In this document: positions 1 to 5,806 of the stretch, one piece after another | Layout: each line of letters starts with the position of its first letter | Position numbering within the stretch: position 1 is the first letter of the stretch | NCBI GenBank assembly: GCA_019695435.1 | Contig: JACTVF010000125.1 | Location: 1 to 6,893 of the forward strand | Length of the DNA stretch: 6,893 nt | Direction of reading: 5' to 3' | Origin: Methanoregulaceae archaeon | Lineage (GTDB): Archaea; Halobacteriota; Methanomicrobia; Methanomicrobiales; Methanospirillaceae | Notes under the pieces: generated by a model | Seen by the model: only the letters and a program-made list of their open reading frames with translations | Database searches by the model: none | Told to the model about the DNA's origin: nothing | Made by a program: the position numbers and the translations under genes

Positions 1-2
1 CA

Positions 3-341
3 ACCATGCCACAGGTAACGCCGGCAGTTTCGCAAGATACCGGTACGCTTGCCATTTCATCGACGCCGGCAGATGCATCAGTATATCTTGATTCAGTAAT
101 GGTGGGAAAAACACCCCTGACACTGAACGCGGTGACAACCGGAACACATACCGTGGTGATCAATTCTCCCGGATACCTGTCCGTTTCGATGGATGTAGTC
201 GTTGCCAAAAATAAGCCAACGGAGATCGCACCTGAACTTGTGAAGGCACCTTTCGGCCTCCCGCTGTCACCACTGACCGCCATCGCAGGCTGTATCGGGG
301 CAACGGCCCTTTTCTTGGCCGGAAAACAGAGAAAACAATAA
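3..341 (+). CDS. PEGA-domain surface protein, C-terminal part (5' end outside window)
   Basis: The frame is open through the left edge, so the ATG at 6 is probably internal and only the C-terminus is visible. Counting from that Met, residues ~13-79 form a PEGA domain: a GTLAISSTP start, then ASVYLDSVMVGKTPLTL, then GTHTVVINSPGY. This small beta-rich domain is common in archaeal and bacterial cell-surface proteins. It is followed by a short Pro-containing linker (APFGLPLSP) and one hydrophobic segment (~88-105), ending in a basic tail GKQRKQ. That order, linker then TM helix then short basic tail, fits a C-terminal membrane anchor with the bulk of the protein outside the cell. It also resembles an archaeosortase-type sorting tail, but I see no clear PGF-type tripeptide. 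Ligand and role are unknown. A hairpin/T-run terminator follows the stop. Confidence 0.85.
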   Translation, partial: TMPQVTPAVSQDTGTLAISSTPADASVYLDSVMVGKTPLTLNAVTTGTHTVVINSPGYLSVSMDVVVAKNKPTEIAPELVKAPFGLPLSPLTAIAGCIGATALFLAGKQRKQ

Positions 342-361
342 TCAAAGTCTTCAGGGTGTCA

Positions 362-400
362 GGTCAGAGACCGGCACCGGATTCAGTTTTTTATTTTTTT
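362..400 (+). terminator. Hairpin plus double T-run terminator after the PEGA gene
   Basis: A small GGTC-AGA-GACC hairpin (362-372) lies 20 bp after the stop. It is followed by T6 (387-392), one A and T7 (394-400). Poly-T tracts on the non-template strand are the main archaeal termination signal. The hairpin is short and may not matter. Confidence 0.55.
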
Positions 401-410
401 ATTACCGTAA

Positions 411-453
411 TCTATAATGAAAACAAGGACCAATTTTAATCCTGCACACGAGG
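411..453 (+). promoter_or_regulatory. TATA-like promoter and GAGG ribosome site for the ACT-MBL gene
   Basis: A TATA-like TCTATAAT (411-418) follows the preceding terminator. Archaeal initiation usually falls ~25 bp after the TATA centre, here near 440, giving a leader of ~20 nt. GAGG at 450-453 lies 9 nt before the GTG at 463 but only 3 nt before the in-frame GTG at 457, so it favours 463 as the start. Inferred from spacing only. Confidence 0.4.
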
Positions 454-462
454 CCAGTGATT

Positions 463-1974
463 GTGAAAAAATTTGGTTTTATTGCACATATGCCGGATGA
501 ACCCGGTTCTCTTGAACGGGCTGCCGGAGTTATCAAGAAATATGAGGGCAATATCAACCGTATCCAGTACGATCGCAGGATAGATCCCTGCACCGTCTTT
601 TATGAGGTTACCGCCTCCCCGGAAGCCTATTCGAAAATAACAAACGACCTTGCAGCTATCGGGTATCTCCAGACTTCCTTAAAGCCGCTGAGTTTTCTTA
701 AATTCTCCGTGCACCTTCCCCATACGTCAGGATCACTCAGCCAGTTCCTGAAATATACGACAGATTCCGGTGCGAATATCGGGTTTATTGATTTTGACGA
801 TGCCGGGCGGCACCCGGATCGGCTGACGGTCAGCCTGAATCTCGAAGACCCGCCGGCTGTTGAACAACTGCTCGATCAGCTGAAAACACGTTACAAGCTT
901 GAGATCCTTGAATACGACACCACGGGGAAACATCTCGACGATACAATTTTCTATGTACGCTTTGCCCAGGAGATCCGGGAGCTGATCGGGGAATCTGAAA
1001 ATACGTTTCTGCTGTCCTTTCTGGCCGACACCAATCATATTGCCCAGGAACTGATGAACCGGGGGAACAATCCCCGCCAGGTCTTTGACAGCGTGCTTTT
1101 GACCGGCCGTACGATGCGTGCCACAACAGGTATGAATTTCTATGCCGACATTCAGAAGATCCTGGTAACCGATCAGGTCAGTCTTTTCTGTTTCCAGATG
1201 CCCTGCGGAGGAAGTATCTATGTCCTGACCACCCGTGAAGAGGCCCTGATGATCGATACCGGATACGGCATCTACCATAAGGATGTCATGAAGATGTTCT
1301 CCCACTACGGTCTCGGGGACGAGCGCCGGTTCAGTCAGCTGATCATCTCCCATGCAGATGCGGATCATTGCGGCGCCGGGGAATTTTTCCCTGCAGAAGC
1401 GCTCATGCATACGGGAACCCGGGATATTATAAAAACGAACAACCGGGCATACGGCTCACGGAGCGAGCATTCTGTCCTCGAAGCGTTTTATACCAAGATG
1501 ATCAACCTCTTTTCACAGTTCAGTCCTTCAAAGAACATTACCTGTCTTCCGCCGGCCGGTACAACAAAACGCAGTATCTTCCCGGTCCTCATGACGGTCC
1601 GGATTGGCGATCTCGAACTTGAAGTACTCGAAGGACTTGGCGGCCATACCTTCGGGCAGATCTACCTGTATTCAGGGTCGGATGGGCTGCTTTTTACCGC
1701 AGACGCAGTTATTAATTTTTCCAGCCTTACACCGGAACGGGCGGCCTACAATTCCCTTGCGGATTTCCTGGTCACATCAGTGAATGTCGACAGCGATCTC
1801 GCGCGCAAAGAGCGCAGAGCACTCCTCGAACTTGCAGCAGAAACGGATCAGAACCTTGTCCCGCGGCAGAAACGTTGTCGGATCTGTGGCGGACATGGTG
1901 CTGTTTCGGTTCTTGAAAACGGGAAACTGGTACCCTTTGGTGAGATAACACAATACAGCGTACCGGCTCCATAA
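463..1974 (+). CDS. Tandem ACT-domain protein fused to a metallo-beta-lactamase-fold hydrolase
   Basis: The product is ~503 aa; the in-frame GTG at 457 would add two residues, and GAGG spacing favours 463. Numbering below counts from 457. Residues ~3-75 and ~78-155 read as two ACT domains: each opens with a beta strand and a DEPGSL or TSGSLSQF turn into a helix, the usual amino-acid-binding regulatory fold. A mixed linker (~160-235) leads into a metallo-beta-lactamase fold. Its motifs are all present: D near TREEALMIDTGYG, then H299-A-D301-A-D303-H304, H397 in GGHTFGQ, D416 in FTADAV and H480 in GGHG. HxDxDH in place of HxHxDH is a recognised variant, so a two-metal hydrolase is likely but the substrate is unknown. 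C474 and C477 sit just before H480 and could tune metal binding. No signal peptide or TM segment is seen, so it is probably cytosolic. It stands alone, with its own promoter. Confidence 0.85.
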   Translation: MKKFGFIAHMPDEPGSLERAAGVIKKYEGNINRIQYDRRIDPCTVFYEVTASPEAYSKITNDLAAIGYLQTSLKPLSFLKFSVHLPHTSGSLSQFLKYTTDSGANIGFIDFDDAGRHPDRLTVSLNLEDPPAVEQLLDQLKTRYKLEILEYDTTGKHLDDTIFYVRFAQEIRELIGESENTFLLSFLADTNHIAQELMNRGNNPRQVFDSVLLTGRTMRATTGMNFYADIQKILVTDQVSLFCFQMPCGGSIYVLTTREEALMIDTGYGIYHKDVMKMFSHYGLGDERRFSQLIISHADADHCGAGEFFPAEALMHTGTRDIIKTNNRAYGSRSEHSVLEAFYTKMINLFSQFSPSKNITCLPPAGTTKRSIFPVLMTVRIGDLELEVLEGLGGHTFGQIYLYSGSDGLLFTADAVINFSSLTPERAAYNSLADFLVTSVNVDSDLARKERRALLELAAETDQNLVPRQKRCRICGGHGAVSVLENGKLVPFGEITQYSVPAP

Positions 1975-2070
1975 AAACAAAAATAGTTATTATTACGGAA
2001 CATTTCCCGGTGTTCTTACCCGCTCTTATGTAGCCGGTAACAATCTCCGGGCAGTTACGAAATTCTCATC

Positions 2071-2080
2071 TACTATAAAA
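2071..2080 (+). promoter_or_regulatory. TATA box of the hxlB-aminotransferase-M42 operon
   Basis: TACTATAAAA is centred ~26 bp before the ATG at 2102, which puts the expected start site at or within a base or two of the ATG. No ribosome site stands at proper spacing: the purine run GAGAAGG directly abuts the ATG. Together these suggest a leaderless transcript. The rest of the 127-bp gap from 1975 holds A/T-rich sequence but no clear T-run terminator. Confidence 0.5.
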
Positions 2081-2101
2081 CAGCATCATTGTGCGAGAAG
2101 G

Positions 2102-2701
2102 ATGGAAAATCACAGGGTTCAGGAAATGATGCAGCTGATGGCATCAAAGATCCGGGCGATCGCAGATTCAATCACTGATGCAGATGTCGATGCGTTCATA
2201 GTCGAGATTTTACATGCCCGGCGCATTTTTGTCATGGGTGCAGGACGCTCGGGGCTTGTCGCGAAAGGATTTGCCATGCGCCTGATGCATCTTGGCCTCC
2301 AGTCGTATGTTGTTGGTGAGACAATCACGCCGGCCCTGCAGAACGGCGATCTTATTGTGATCTTTTCGGGATCGGGCAAGACAAAGACAATAGCGGATCT
2401 CGCGGAAACCGGTAAGGATATAGGAGCGCATATCTGCCTGATTACCTCGAATGCCAATTCCCGTATCGGAAAAATCGCCGATTGCATGGTTATCATAGAA
2501 CACCAGCGTGACGATAGCGATAATGATGCAGCGGAGTTTGAGATCCGCCAGATGCTTGGTGATCACAAATCATTTGCACCGCTTGGGACCCTCTTTGAGA
2601 CGGTCTCGATGATCTTCTCCGATGCTGTGATCTCGCGCCTCATGGAGATCACCAAAACCGATGAATCAGCGCTCAAGAACCGGCATGCAAATATCGAATA
2701 A
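2102..2701 (+). CDS. hxlB: 6-phospho-3-hexuloisomerase (SIS-domain isomerase)
   Basis: This 199-aa SIS-fold protein interconverts D-arabino-hex-3-ulose 6-phosphate and fructose 6-phosphate. In methanogens the step, run backwards with hexulose-phosphate synthase, supplies ribulose 5-phosphate and formaldehyde, replacing the oxidative pentose phosphate pathway. Visible signatures are the phosphosugar loop MGAGRSG (45-51) followed by AMRLMHLGLQSYVVGET (58-74), GSGKT (90-94), PLGTLFE (160-166) with the likely catalytic Glu, and a C-terminal DESALKNRH (187-195). From memory, these match the M. jannaschii MJ1247 protein block by block. A polar stretch at ~134-150 (EHQRDDSDNDAAEFE) makes it longer than that ~180-aa homologue. 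The synthase partner is not in the window; in this group it is often fused to a formaldehyde-activating enzyme elsewhere. It is the first gene of a three-gene operon. Confidence 0.92.
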   Translation: MENHRVQEMMQLMASKIRAIADSITDADVDAFIVEILHARRIFVMGAGRSGLVAKGFAMRLMHLGLQSYVVGETITPALQNGDLIVIFSGSGKTKTIADLAETGKDIGAHICLITSNANSRIGKIADCMVIIEHQRDDSDNDAAEFEIRQMLGDHKSFAPLGTLFETVSMIFSDAVISRLMEITKTDESALKNRHANIE

Positions 2702-2711
2702 TATCAGGTAT

Positions 2712-2726
2712 GGAGGGAAATAATTG
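2712..2726 (+). promoter_or_regulatory. Strong GGAGG ribosome site deciding a TTG start
   Basis: GGAGGG (2712-2717) lies 7 nt before a TTG codon at 2724. No in-frame ATG exists until far inside the conserved aminotransferase fold, and the sequence from the TTG on already aligns with family N-termini (FSPRVKGIEISGIRKIF), so TTG is the start. Confidence 0.75.
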
Positions 2727-3830
2727 ACAGAGCAGTTCTCGCCCCGGGTGAAGGGAATAGAGATTTCAGGGATACGGAAGATCTTTGAAGCGGCGGGCCC
2801 GGACTCGATAAATCTTGGTCTTGGCCAGCCGGATTTTGACACGCCGCAGTACATCAAGGATGCAGCCATTGCCGCAATCCGTGCAGGAAAGACCGGCTAC
2901 ACCCCCAACACGGGAATCCCCGAACTCAGGGATGCTATAAGTTCCAAATTCAAAAAAGAGAACGGCGTGTCCTGTTCTCCCGACCAGATCATCGTCACAG
3001 CTGGTGCAAGCGAGGCGCTCCATATTGTTATGCAGGCGCTGGTAAGTGAAGGGGACCGGGTGCTCTGCGCCGACCCGGGCTTTGTTTCCTATGCGGCACT
3101 CGCAACGTTGGCCGGTGGCCGGCCGGTCGGCGTCCCGCTGGATGAAACGTTCCACATCGACATCGGACAGGCCCAAAAACTCATGGACAATTCCCGCCTC
3201 TTTGTCCTCAACTCCCCGGCGAACCCGACCGGAGCCGTGGAGAGCAGGGAATCTATCAAAGCGCTGGTCGAGTATGCGAACGATGCAGGAGTTACCATCG
3301 TCAGCGATGAAGTCTACGAACATTTCATCTACGGCAAGGACCACTGGAGTGCTGCCCGGTTCGGCGACAACGTGATCACGGTGAACGCAGCAAGCAAGAC
3401 CTACGCGATGACCGGCTGGAGACTGGGGTATCTTGCCGCATCCCCCGAGATTGTCGGCCAGTGTCTCAAGGTGCACCAGTACTGCCAGGCCTGTGCGACA
3501 TCGATCTCCCAGTACGCGGCTCTCGCTGCCTATACCGGGGATCAGGCACCGGTACGGCAGATGCGGGATGAATACCGTGCACGCCGCGACCTGTTCTGTA
3601 AAGGCCTTTCTGATATCGGGTTTGAATTCCCGGTGCCGGAAGGGGCATTTTACGCGTTTGTGCCGATGAAACCTGTGCTTGTGCAGAAGATCATCGATAC
3701 CGGCGTCATTCTCACCCCCGGTTCGGCATTCGGTGCAAATGCGCCGGACTACGCCCGCCTGAGCTATGCCGCATCCCGCGAAAACCTCAAGCGAGCCCTT
3801 GATAGGATCAGAAAGGCAACAGGTGATTAA
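2724..3830 (+). CDS. Class I/II PLP-dependent aminotransferase (aspartate or aromatic type)
   Basis: The product is 368 aa, slightly shorter than the usual 380-400 for fold-type I aspartate/aromatic aminotransferases. It should transfer amino groups between an amino acid and a 2-oxo acid with PLP in the cytosol. Landmarks: LGLGQPDFDTP (~32-42) at the N-terminal substrate segment; TAGASEALH in the cofactor phosphate region; N167 in NPTG; D195 and Y198 in SDEVYEHFIYG; the Schiff-base lysine K225 in SKTYAMTGWRLGYL, with R233 holding the PLP phosphate; and R345 in YARLSYA, the expected carboxylate-binding arginine. All key residues are intact. Substrate preference among Asp, aromatic, Ala or other amino acids cannot be settled, so no symbol is given. 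It starts 22 bp after hxlB with a good ribosome site, and its stop lies 1 bp before the next start, so it is translated as part of the operon. Confidence 0.9.
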   Translation: MTEQFSPRVKGIEISGIRKIFEAAGPDSINLGLGQPDFDTPQYIKDAAIAAIRAGKTGYTPNTGIPELRDAISSKFKKENGVSCSPDQIIVTAGASEALHIVMQALVSEGDRVLCADPGFVSYAALATLAGGRPVGVPLDETFHIDIGQAQKLMDNSRLFVLNSPANPTGAVESRESIKALVEYANDAGVTIVSDEVYEHFIYGKDHWSAARFGDNVITVNAASKTYAMTGWRLGYLAASPEIVGQCLKVHQYCQACATSISQYAALAAYTGDQAPVRQMRDEYRARRDLFCKGLSDIGFEFPVPEGAFYAFVPMKPVLVQKIIDTGVILTPGSAFGANAPDYARLSYAASRENLKRALDRIRKATGD

Positions 3831-3831
3831 T

Positions 3832-4869
3832 ATGGTCAAGGAACTTTTACGGAAATTGTCCAATGCCCACGGGGTATCGGGCAGCGAAGGCAGCGTATTT
3901 GCCGTAATAAAAAAAGAACTTAAAGGATACGTCGATGAGATAACCGAGGATTCTATGGGAAATCTCATTGCTGTCAAGCATGGCAACAAATCCAAGGTAA
4001 TGCTTGCGGCCCACATGGACGAGATCGGGCTCATGGTAAAGTACATCGATGACAAGGGTTTTCTCCGGTTTATTACGCTGGGAGGCTGGTATGCGCCGAC
4101 CCTTTATAATCAGCGTGTCATCATCCACGGGATAAACGGTGACCGGATCGGTGTTATCGGCGGCAAGCCCCCGCATATGATGGACGAGGAGGAGCGCAAA
4201 AAAGGCGTCAAGACCGACGATATGTTTATCGATGTCGGGGCCCAGAACAGGGATGAGGTCACGGAACTTGGGATCGAGATCGGAACGCCCATAACGATCG
4301 ACCGGGAGTTCACCGAGCTTTCCAACAACCGGGTGACCGGGAAGGCATTCGATAACCGCGCCGGTGTTGCGATGCTGATTAAAACCATGCAGAAAATGAA
4401 ATCCCCATTCACCGTTTACGCGGTCTTTACGGTACAGGAAGAAGTCGGTCTTAAAGGGGCAAAGACCAGTGCCTTTACGATCGATCCCGACTGGGCAGTC
4501 GCTACCGATGTCACGATCCCCGGGGATCACCCGGGCATCGATATGAAAGACGCAGCAGTCGAGATGGGGAAAGGGCCGGTCATCACGATTGTCGACAGCA
4601 GCGGGAGAGGCCTGATCGCAAACCGCAAGGTTGTCCAGTGGCTGAAAAATGCTGCCGGGTCTCATGACATCCCTGTGCAGTTCGAGGTCGGTACTGGGGG
4701 GACGACCGATGCGACGTCCATTCACCTCACCCGTGGAGGTATTCCGAGCACCACGATCAGCCCTCCTGCACGGTACATCCATTCACCGGTTGAGGTTATG
4801 GACATCCGGGATATTGAAGGCGGCGTGAACCTGCTGGTCGCTGCGCTGAAAGTTAAACCGGCGCTGTAA
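3832..4869 (+). CDS. M42-family metallo-aminopeptidase (TET / deblocking aminopeptidase type)
   Basis: The product is 345 aa, typical for M42 peptidases, which form large tetrahedral cytosolic particles and trim N-terminal residues from short peptides released by the proteasome and similar proteases. Two-metal ligands are all present: H61 (AAHMDEIG, with D63 nearby), D174 (AFDNRAG), E203-E204 (VQEEVGLKGA, general base plus ligand), D226 (ATDVT) and H317 (YIHSPVE). Residues ~65-165 form the inserted dimerisation domain. I chose ATG 3832 (MVKELLRKLSNAHGVSGSE) because that is where family members begin and because AGGTGA (3821-3826) sits just upstream. A longer frame from 3766 would run 22 codons into the aminotransferase and is unlikely. 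Peptidase plus aminotransferase suggests peptide-derived amino-acid recycling. Residue specificity (Glu/Asp, Lys, Leu) is not readable here. Confidence 0.92.
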   Translation: MVKELLRKLSNAHGVSGSEGSVFAVIKKELKGYVDEITEDSMGNLIAVKHGNKSKVMLAAHMDEIGLMVKYIDDKGFLRFITLGGWYAPTLYNQRVIIHGINGDRIGVIGGKPPHMMDEEERKKGVKTDDMFIDVGAQNRDEVTELGIEIGTPITIDREFTELSNNRVTGKAFDNRAGVAMLIKTMQKMKSPFTVYAVFTVQEEVGLKGAKTSAFTIDPDWAVATDVTIPGDHPGIDMKDAAVEMGKGPVITIVDSSGRGLIANRKVVQWLKNAAGSHDIPVQFEVGTGGTTDATSIHLTRGGIPSTTISPPARYIHSPVEVMDIRDIEGGVNLLVAALKVKPAL

Positions 4870-4877
4870 TTTTTTTT
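4870..4877 (+). terminator. T8 tract directly after the operon
   Basis: Eight consecutive T residues begin at the base after the M42 stop codon, a typical archaeal poly-T termination signal and the first of several in the next 140 bp. Confidence 0.55.
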
Positions 4878-4878
4878 A

Positions 4879-4923
4879 GGAAACGTCCGGCAACCTCATC
4901 AAACATTTTTTGAAAAGTTCGAT
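4879..4923 (+). repeat. Tandem repeat copy A (~45 bp)
   Basis: It begins GGAAACGTCCGGCAAC and ends with a 20-bp block (4904-4923) identical to 4968-4987 in copy B. Relative to B it has one inserted C (4884) and lacks the CCGGAC that would close the hairpin. It is followed by T6 at 4935-4940. Confidence 0.85.
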
Positions 4924-4943
4924 GATCTTACCAGTTTTTTCCC

Positions 4944-4987
4944 GGAAAGTCCGGCAACTTCACCGGACATTTTTTGAAAAGTTCGAT
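4944..4987 (+). repeat. Tandem repeat copy B (~44 bp), offset 64-65 bp
   Basis: It begins GGAAAGTCCGGCAAC and ends with the 20-bp block shared with copy A. In this copy GTCCGG (4949-4954) and CCGGAC (4963-4968) make a 6-bp stem with an 8-nt loop, followed at once by A and T6 (4970-4975), so it could itself act as a terminator. No third full copy is seen, so this is not an array. Confidence 0.85.
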
Positions 4988-5008
4988 AACCGTATCGGAC
5001 TTTTTTTT
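4977..5008 (+). terminator. 11-bp stem-loop plus T8, strong terminator-like structure
   Basis: AAAAGTTCGAT (4977-4987) pairs with ATCGGACTTTT (4994-5004) across a 6-nt loop, with a single G-U pair. The 3' side runs into T8 (5001-5008). The left arm is the end of repeat copy B. It most likely ends readthrough from the M42 operon ~110 bp upstream. Confidence 0.6.
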
Positions 5009-5024
5009 AAAATCTTCAGCTGTT

Positions 5025-5100
5025 GATCCGGTATTTTTCCGGAATCCTCAAGTTCGGGACCCGGACTTTTCCGGGAATGTCCGGCCGGGCCATTGTCCGG
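5025..5100. repeat. Cluster of CCGG-cored short hairpins
   Basis: GATCCGG / CCGGAATC (5025-5046, loop TATTTTT, one bulge) is followed by CCCGG / CCGGG (5060-5075, loop ACTTTT), then GTCCGGCCGGGCC and another GTCCGG at 5095-5100. The pieces echo the GTCCGG core of the tandem repeat, so this looks like decayed or related repeat material. Function unknown. Confidence 0.5.
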
Positions 5101-5112
5101 TCAGACATACTG

Positions 5113-5184
5113 ATGGGGGTTGATGCCCCCATACCCCCATGGGCGAGGAGTGCCGCCGCTCCCGACGGGGCGCTCCCGCGGCGG
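5113..5184. other. GC-rich structured segment with two competing hairpins
   Basis: ATGGGGG (5113-5119) can pair with CCCCCAT at 5126-5132 (6-nt loop). Extended by one base (5113-5120), it can instead pair with ACCCCCAT at 5133-5140 (8 bp); the two pairings exclude each other. Next, CCGCCGC (5153-5159) pairs perfectly with GCGGCGG (5178-5184). No convincing protein is encoded across it. It could be an intergenic repeat or part of an RNA. Confidence 0.45.
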
Positions 5185-5277
5185 ATCTGGCGAATAAATT
5201 TCCGGAAAAGATCGTTCCATTACAAATCCCCTTCAACCTTCTGAGACATTATCGCAACCGGGGGATGCCCGTGCGGC

Positions 5278-5293
5278 GGGGGCGCGAGCCCCC
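5278..5293 (+). other. GNRA-capped GC hairpin
   Basis: GGGGGC (5278-5283) and GCCCCC (5288-5293) form a perfect 6-bp stem closed by a GCGA tetraloop, a stable RNA-style cap. GAGC-AC-GCTC follows closely (5296-5305). This suggests a transcribed element, but no promoter can be tied to it. Confidence 0.45.
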
Positions 5294-5487
5294 AAGAGCA
5301 CGCTCTCTCCGGAAAATCCCGGCAGCACAACACGGAAGCCGGAGAAAAAATGCAAAATCAGAGAATCCCGGTGACGCATCTTTGGCAGGAACCTTACCTA
5401 TCACCAACGGTAAAAACCCCTCAAAACCACCGTATCCCACCATCCGGATACCCCTGTTTCCGTCATACGAAGACGATGGAAGCGGAT

Positions 5488-5549
5488 CCCGGGTGTTTTC
5501 CCGGAAAAACCGGGTCAATTTTCCCCGATCGGGAACCCCCTTTATTTTT
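5488..5549 (+). terminator. Overlapping CCCGG/CCGGG hairpins with a trailing T-rich tract
   Basis: CCGGG (5489-5493) can pair with CCCGG (5500-5504), or that CCCGG can pair with CCGGG (5510-5514) over an AAAAA loop. CCCGATCGGG (5524-5533) is a perfect palindrome, followed by TTTATTTTT (5541-5549). It is terminator-like, but no gene lies just upstream on this strand. Confidence 0.35.
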
Positions 5550-5564
5550 CGACCATAATGCAAT

Positions 5565-5580
5565 TCCGGGCATACCCGGA
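5565..5580. repeat. TCCGGG / CCCGGA inverted repeat
   Basis: A perfect 6-bp stem with a CATA loop, extendable by one G-T and one A-T pair on the outside. It is another member of the CCGG hairpin series in this gene-free stretch. Confidence 0.5.
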
Positions 5581-5654
5581 GTGCCGCATAACCTATTGAC
5601 TCTCATTTTTTCACGCCTAAAGGAACGCGGCTAAATGTGCCGGTTTTTTCCTGA

Positions 5655-5688
5655 TTAAATCGCGCCGTTTCAAAAAACAGCGATTTAA
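5655..5688. other. AT-rich 9-bp stem-loop with nested inner stem
   Basis: TTAAATCGC (5655-5663) pairs perfectly with GCGATTTAA (5680-5688). Inside, GTTT (5667-5670) pairs with AAAC (5675-5678) around a CAAA loop. The two-step stem is longer than chance would usually give in 34 bp and differs in base make-up from the GC hairpins nearby. It could be an operator, or part of an RNA with the next element. Confidence 0.4.
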
Positions 5689-5700
5689 AACCAAAATCGT

Positions 5701-5771
5701 GGAGAGGATTGGCACCGCTTCCACTGGAACTTCCCGGACCTGAATACGGCCAGAAACCTCTCCGTCGGAGA
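5701..5771 (+). other. Possible structured RNA: closing stem with inner stems and an alternative hairpin
   Basis: GGAGAGG (5701-5707) pairs with CCTCTCC (5757-5763). Inside, TGGC (5710-5713) pairs with GCCA (5749-5752), and TTCC-ACT-GGAA (5719-5729) forms a small arm. TCTCC (5759-5763) can instead pair with GGAGA (5767-5771) across GTC, which would open the long stem. It is not a tRNA: the span is too short and no T-arm is recognisable. I recognise no known RNA family, and the strand is a guess. Confidence 0.3.
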
Positions 5772-5806
5772 ATAGATCATGGGAAACCGTAGGTCCGGCA
5801 CAGACC

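Noticed and set aside
733..1410. 225-codon minus-strand frame opposite the ACT-MBL gene
   Set aside because: The + strand encodes complete ACT and MBL motifs there. The antisense product shows no recognisable pattern.
3766..3831. Upstream extension of the M42 peptidase to an ATG at 3766
   Set aside because: It would overlap the conserved end of the aminotransferase by 65 bases and adds residues unlike family N-termini. ATG 3832 has a ribosome site and the expected N-terminus.
2766..4055. Long 429-codon minus-strand open frame
   Set aside because: It lies antisense to the aminotransferase and the start of the M42 gene, both of which have intact catalytic motifs. Its product is Arg/Cys-rich with no domain logic, so it is a shadow of high-GC codon use.
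4879..4987. CRISPR-like direct repeats
   Set aside because: Only two copies, imperfect, with poly-T terminator features between them. There are no further repeats, unique spacers or cas genes.
5139..5558. 139-codon + strand frame in the gap
   Set aside because: Arg/Pro-rich translation of palindromic GC DNA, with no ribosome site or motif. The opposite-strand frame 5249-5563 is equally open, so openness means little.
5350..5634. 94-codon + strand frame in the gap
   Set aside because: No recognisable domain and Pro-rich. It overlaps other open frames and runs through several hairpins.
5701..5764. tRNA gene suggested by the 7-bp closing stem
   Set aside because: The span is only ~64 nt, the five bases before the 3' arm (AGAAA) cannot be the 3' half of a T stem here, and no TTCGA-type T loop is present.
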